Source of the DNA: Candidatus Bipolaricaulota bacterium
GTDB taxonomy: Bacteria; Bipolaricaulota; Bipolaricaulia; UBA7950; UBA9294
Assembly (NCBI GenBank): GCA_023132545.1
Contig: JAGLYB010000025.1
Coordinates: forward strand, 1 to 6,853
Length of the DNA stretch: 6,853 nt
Direction of reading: 5' to 3'
Shown: positions 4,934-6,853 of the stretch, one piece after another
How the letters are laid out: each line of letters begins with the position of its first letter
How positions within the stretch are numbered: position 1 is the first letter of the stretch
Notes under the pieces: generated by a model
Seen by the model: the letters and a program-made list of their open reading frames with translations, nothing else
Database searches by the model: none
Told to the model about the DNA's origin: nothing
Position numbers and translations under genes: made by a program

Positions 4934-5756
4934 CGGCAAGCAACTAGCGAAGGCAAGAAGAAAGCGACTGATGGAACGGGTTGCCCTGTTGCGAAACCGT
5001 GGCATCATCCCCCATCTTTCCGTCATTCTCCCCACTTGTGACGAGGCTGCTCGCGCCTATTTCCGCGTCAAAGCTCGCACTGCCACCCAGCTGGGCATTG
5101 AGGTCGAGAGCATCACTCTCGAAGCGCCATCCACGGCCGATATTGTGTCCCATATCAAGTCATGGGCCCACGACTCGACAGTCTCCGGCATCATGATTGA
5201 AGCGCCTGTGCCCCCCGGAATCGATATGCAGGCCGTTCGCAACGCCCTCCCTGCTGCTAAGGATGTGGATGGTGCGGGAATCGAGTCTTTGGGACGCCTA
5301 TTGAGTGGGAAACCAGCATTCCCTCCAGCGACTGCGGTAGCGGCACTTGCATTGGCTGAAACAGTGGGCGAGGTTGCCGGCAAGCACGCTGTTGTCATTG
5401 GGCGTAGTCTGGTGGTGGGGCGGCCATTGGCTCTCCTTCTGCTGGCTCGTGATGCGACCGTAACGGTCTGCCATTCTAAGACCCGGAATCTTTCAGAGAT
5501 CGCAAGACGCGCTGACATTCTGTTCGTGGCTGTTGGAAGAGCGGGATTTGTGACTGGCGAGATGGTGGCGCCAGGAGCCATTGTCATCGATATCGGGACC
5601 AATGCTGTTGATGGCAAACTCGTCGGCGACGTTGATGCGAGCACTGTCGAGCCTGTTGCAGGGGCATTGAGCCCCGTGCCCGGCGGTGTCGGTCCGCTGA
5701 CAACAACCCTATTGCTGGAACATGTCGTACAGGCAGCTGAACGCACGATCGGCTAG
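4914..5756 (+). CDS. folD: FolD-like methylenetetrahydrofolate dehydrogenase/cyclohydrolase, divergent, 280 aa
   Basis: FolD normally interconverts 5,10-methylene-, methenyl- and 10-formyl-tetrahydrofolate with NADP. The length and layout fit: catalytic N-terminal part, Rossmann part with VIGRSLVVGRPLALLLL (161-177), AVGRAGFV (206-213), VIDIGTNAVDGKLVGDV (224-240), and PVPGGVGPLTTTLL (254-267). Y49 and K53 align with E. coli Y50 and K54, and D119 with D121. However E. coli Q98 is replaced by E96 (GIMIEAPVP instead of GILVQLPLP), the KDVDGFHP block reads KDVDGAGI, and the PCTPxG block reads PATAVA. The active site is thus altered; it may favour one reaction or another substrate. GTG at 4914 has AAGGA 5 bp upstream and overlaps nusB by 20 bp. 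The family is sure; bifunctional activity is uncertain. Confidence 0.88.
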   Translation: MTAHLLDGKQLAKARRKRLMERVALLRNRGIIPHLSVILPTCDEAARAYFRVKARTATQLGIEVESITLEAPSTADIVSHIKSWAHDSTVSGIMIEAPVPPGIDMQAVRNALPAAKDVDGAGIESLGRLLSGKPAFPPATAVAALALAETVGEVAGKHAVVIGRSLVVGRPLALLLLARDATVTVCHSKTRNLSEIARRADILFVAVGRAGFVTGEMVAPGAIVIDIGTNAVDGKLVGDVDASTVEPVAGALSPVPGGVGPLTTTLLLEHVVQAAERTIG

Positions 5757-5766
5757 AATCCTCCGC

Positions 5767-6621
5767 ATGACCAAGGCATATGCTGATTTACATCTCCACA
5801 CTGTCGCATCTGACGGCACGCAAACCGTCGATACCCTCGTTCGTCGAGCCAAGGCAACGGCCTTTGACTGCATTGCCATCACCGATCATGACATCATCTC
5901 TCCCGATCTAACGTCTCGCGTGACGTCGATACACGGACTGGAAGTCATCACCGGAATTGAAGTCAAGGCAATGTTCGGGGATGTGGAAGGTGAGCTGCTC
6001 GCGTATTTCGTCGATCCTACTCATGCTGGGCTGCAAGAGCTGTTGGAGCCGCTGGCTGCCTCGCGTGACGAACGCATGATACATATGGCCGAACTCTGCA
6101 GAGAACACTTGGGCATCGACATCACCTATGAAGAGATACGCGTTGAGGCAGGTGGCGGCAATGTCGGCCGTCCGCATCTGGCACGCGTGTTGATCGAAAA
6201 GGGGGCTGTCGAAACCTTCCAAGAGGCATTTGCCACACTCATCGGCAAGGACTGTCCCTGCTACGATGCCATCGATAAGCCCGACTTCCGCGATGCCGCC
6301 CGCATCCTCAAGGAAGCAGGAGGAGCCGTCTCGGTCGCCCATCCCTGCCTGATGAAGGTTCCAGATTGGGATGCCTTCCTCGGCGAATTGTCAGACGCAG
6401 GCGTCGATGGAATGGAGACGGTCTATCCCTACGATCCATTGTCGAGGAATCTCTCGATTGAACCTTGGTTGCTAGCAGAGAAGGCCCAACAATGTGGTTT
6501 CCTGGTAACAGGCGGTTCGGACGATCATGGACCTGGTGCCAAAGAGAGCTTGGGAATCATCCGGCTACCCTACGAGCATGTCGACGCGCTGAAGAAAAGG
6601 GCAGGCGGCTTGTCCGACTGA
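5767..6621 (+). CDS. PHP-domain metal-dependent phosphoesterase (TrpH/YciV/RNase AM-like), 284 aa
   Basis: PHP-domain enzymes of this type use a three-metal site to cleave phosphate esters; relatives include 3',5'-nucleotide bisphosphatases and the E. coli 5'-3' exonuclease RnmA (YciV). Ligand motifs from the ATG at 5767: DLHLHT (7-12, H9 and H11), SDG (15-17), TDHD (39-42), GIEV (63-66, E65), the inserted-domain signature VGRPHLAR (133-140), AHP (191-193) and GSDDHG (250-255). The set is complete, so it should be active. The start at 5767 places DLHLHT near the N-terminus as usual; an in-frame ATG at 5722 would overlap folD and add 15 residues. No Shine-Dalgarno is clear. It lies 10 bp after folD and is the last gene of the train. 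The exact substrate (bisphosphate nucleotide or RNA 5' end) cannot be told from the sequence. Confidence 0.92.
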   Translation: MTKAYADLHLHTVASDGTQTVDTLVRRAKATAFDCIAITDHDIISPDLTSRVTSIHGLEVITGIEVKAMFGDVEGELLAYFVDPTHAGLQELLEPLAASRDERMIHMAELCREHLGIDITYEEIRVEAGGGNVGRPHLARVLIEKGAVETFQEAFATLIGKDCPCYDAIDKPDFRDAARILKEAGGAVSVAHPCLMKVPDWDAFLGELSDAGVDGMETVYPYDPLSRNLSIEPWLLAEKAQQCGFLVTGGSDDHGPGAKESLGIIRLPYEHVDALKKRAGGLSD

Positions 6622-6633
6622 TCGGACAAGCCG
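6606..6633. terminator. Perfect 12-bp hairpin around the PHP gene stop codon
   Basis: CGGCTTGTCCGA (6606-6617) and TCGGACAAGCCG (6622-6633) pair perfectly around the loop CTGA; the TGA at 6619-6621 is the stop codon of the PHP gene. No T-run follows on the plus strand. On the minus strand the hairpin is followed within several bases by CTTTTCTTC, so it may be an intrinsic terminator for the converging ABC gene, or a stability element protecting the plus-strand mRNA end. Confidence 0.65.
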
Positions 6634-6697
6634 GGTGCCTCATAAGCGCGCAGGCACAGTCATGCGAATAGCCGGACTGTAGTTTCCTACTCGCAGG
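6622..6697. other. Short convergent intergenic region rich in inverted repeats
   Basis: Besides the 12-bp hairpin, this gap holds GTGCCT (6635-6640) with AGGCAC (6652-6657). On the minus strand, ATAGCC (6701-6696) pairs with GGCTAT (6673-6668) and encloses GTAG-GAAA-CTAC (6690-6679), with a GAAA tetraloop and symmetric 5-nt internal loops. GCAGGC (6693-6698) with GCCTGC (6702-6707) competes with the outer stem. No gene is visible here. A role in 3'-end formation is inferred. Confidence 0.4.
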
Positions 6698-6853
6698 CTA
6701 TGCCTGCAGTGTTCTAACCTCATCGTCAGCCACTTTTCCATCGACCAAAGTAATCAAGCGATTCACTCGGTTCAGTAGCCGATTGTCGTGGGTGGCGAAG
6801 AAGAACGTTGCATCTTTCTCTTCGTTGAGTCGGCGCATCAGCGCAATGAGATC
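6698..6853 (-). CDS. ABC transporter ATP-binding protein, C-terminal 51 residues (LolD/MacB-like)
   Basis: The reading frame entering from the right edge on the minus strand ends at TAG (6700-6698). It encodes 51 residues: DLIALMRRLNEEKDATFFFATHDNRLLNRVNRLITL, then VDGKVADDEV and RTLQA (long run split here). This is the end of an ABC ATPase: a helix after the D-loop, the beta strand FFFATHD with the switch His of the H-loop, the xRVNRLITLVDGKV strand pair and a short tail. The spacing and the THD-x-x-L-L-N-R-V-N-R-L pattern suit the LolD/MacB class, which powers lipoprotein release or other envelope export. The Walker A, signature and Walker B motifs lie beyond the window, so the subfamily is only likely. 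It converges on the PHP gene. Confidence 0.82.
   Translation of the reverse strand, partial: DLIALMRRLNEEKDATFFFATHDNRLLNRVNRLITLVDGKVADDEVRTLQA

Noticed and set aside
5057..5746. 229-codon minus-strand open frame opposite folD
   Set aside because: Its composition is rich in Ser, Thr, Ala and Arg, as typical of antisense frames, there is no start signal, and folD motifs on the plus strand explain the region.
5722..5766. Upstream in-frame start for the PHP gene
   Set aside because: It would overlap folD by 35 bp and push the DLHLHT motif away from the N-terminus, where the family normally has it.
1..6853. tRNA, rRNA, CRISPR, insertion sequence, prophage or toxin-antitoxin content
   Set aside because: No regularly spaced repeats, cloverleaf-like sequence, transposase or integrase motifs, or small toxin pair were seen; the window reads as core chromosome.

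Overview
The window looks like a piece of a chromosome from a Gram-negative (diderm) bacterium of moderate GC, roughly mid-50s percent by eye. The best guess from gene content and order is a Nitrospira-like member of Nitrospirota. That is an inference: no rRNA or other decisive marker is present. The diderm signals are an RlpA-type septal protein and the end of a LolD-like ABC ATPase. The firmicute-like signal is an Asp23/AmaP/DUF2273 envelope module set between efp and nusB-folD.

Left part, minus strand (1-1373): the groES-groEL chaperonin operon. groES is complete and groEL is cut by the window edge after codon 341. Upstream of groES lies a clear sigma70-type promoter (TTGACG, 17 bp, TACAAT). 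An imperfect CIRCE operator with the diagnostic 9-bp spacer covers the expected transcription start, so HrcA repression is predicted. Divergently on the plus strand are a DUF2227-type membrane protein with His/Asp motifs and a short, SPOR-less RlpA-like double-psi beta-barrel protein (1444-2334). The divergent gap and the start codon of the DUF2227 gene hold two adjacent dyads.

Centre and right, plus strand (2468-6621): one compact gene train, efp, two asp23-family genes, amaP, a DUF2273 gene, nusB, folD and a PHP-domain phosphoesterase gene. Gaps are +9, +13, -22, -17, -1, -20 and +10 bp, so co-transcription and translational coupling are likely. It joins translation of proline-rich stretches (EF-P), a membrane-anchored Asp23 complex (two soluble Asp23 proteins, the AmaP anchor with its own Asp23-like domain, and a small two-helix membrane protein), rRNA antitermination (NusB), one-carbon metabolism (FolD-like) and nucleotide or RNA-end turnover (PHP).

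Two members carry unusual active-site residues. EF-P has arginine at the tip position where the E. coli protein has the modified lysine. The FolD-like protein has Glu in place of the catalytic-site Gln and has lost other family motifs.

Right end (6606-6853): the train ends in a perfect 12-bp hairpin whose loop contains the PHP stop codon. It converges on the C-terminal end of an ABC transporter ATPase on the minus strand, whose stop codon also lies in a small hairpin. I see no tRNA, rRNA, CRISPR array, insertion sequence or phage genes. No wholly new system is evident; the most interesting points are the diderm Asp23 module, the EF-P tip arginine and the divergent FolD.
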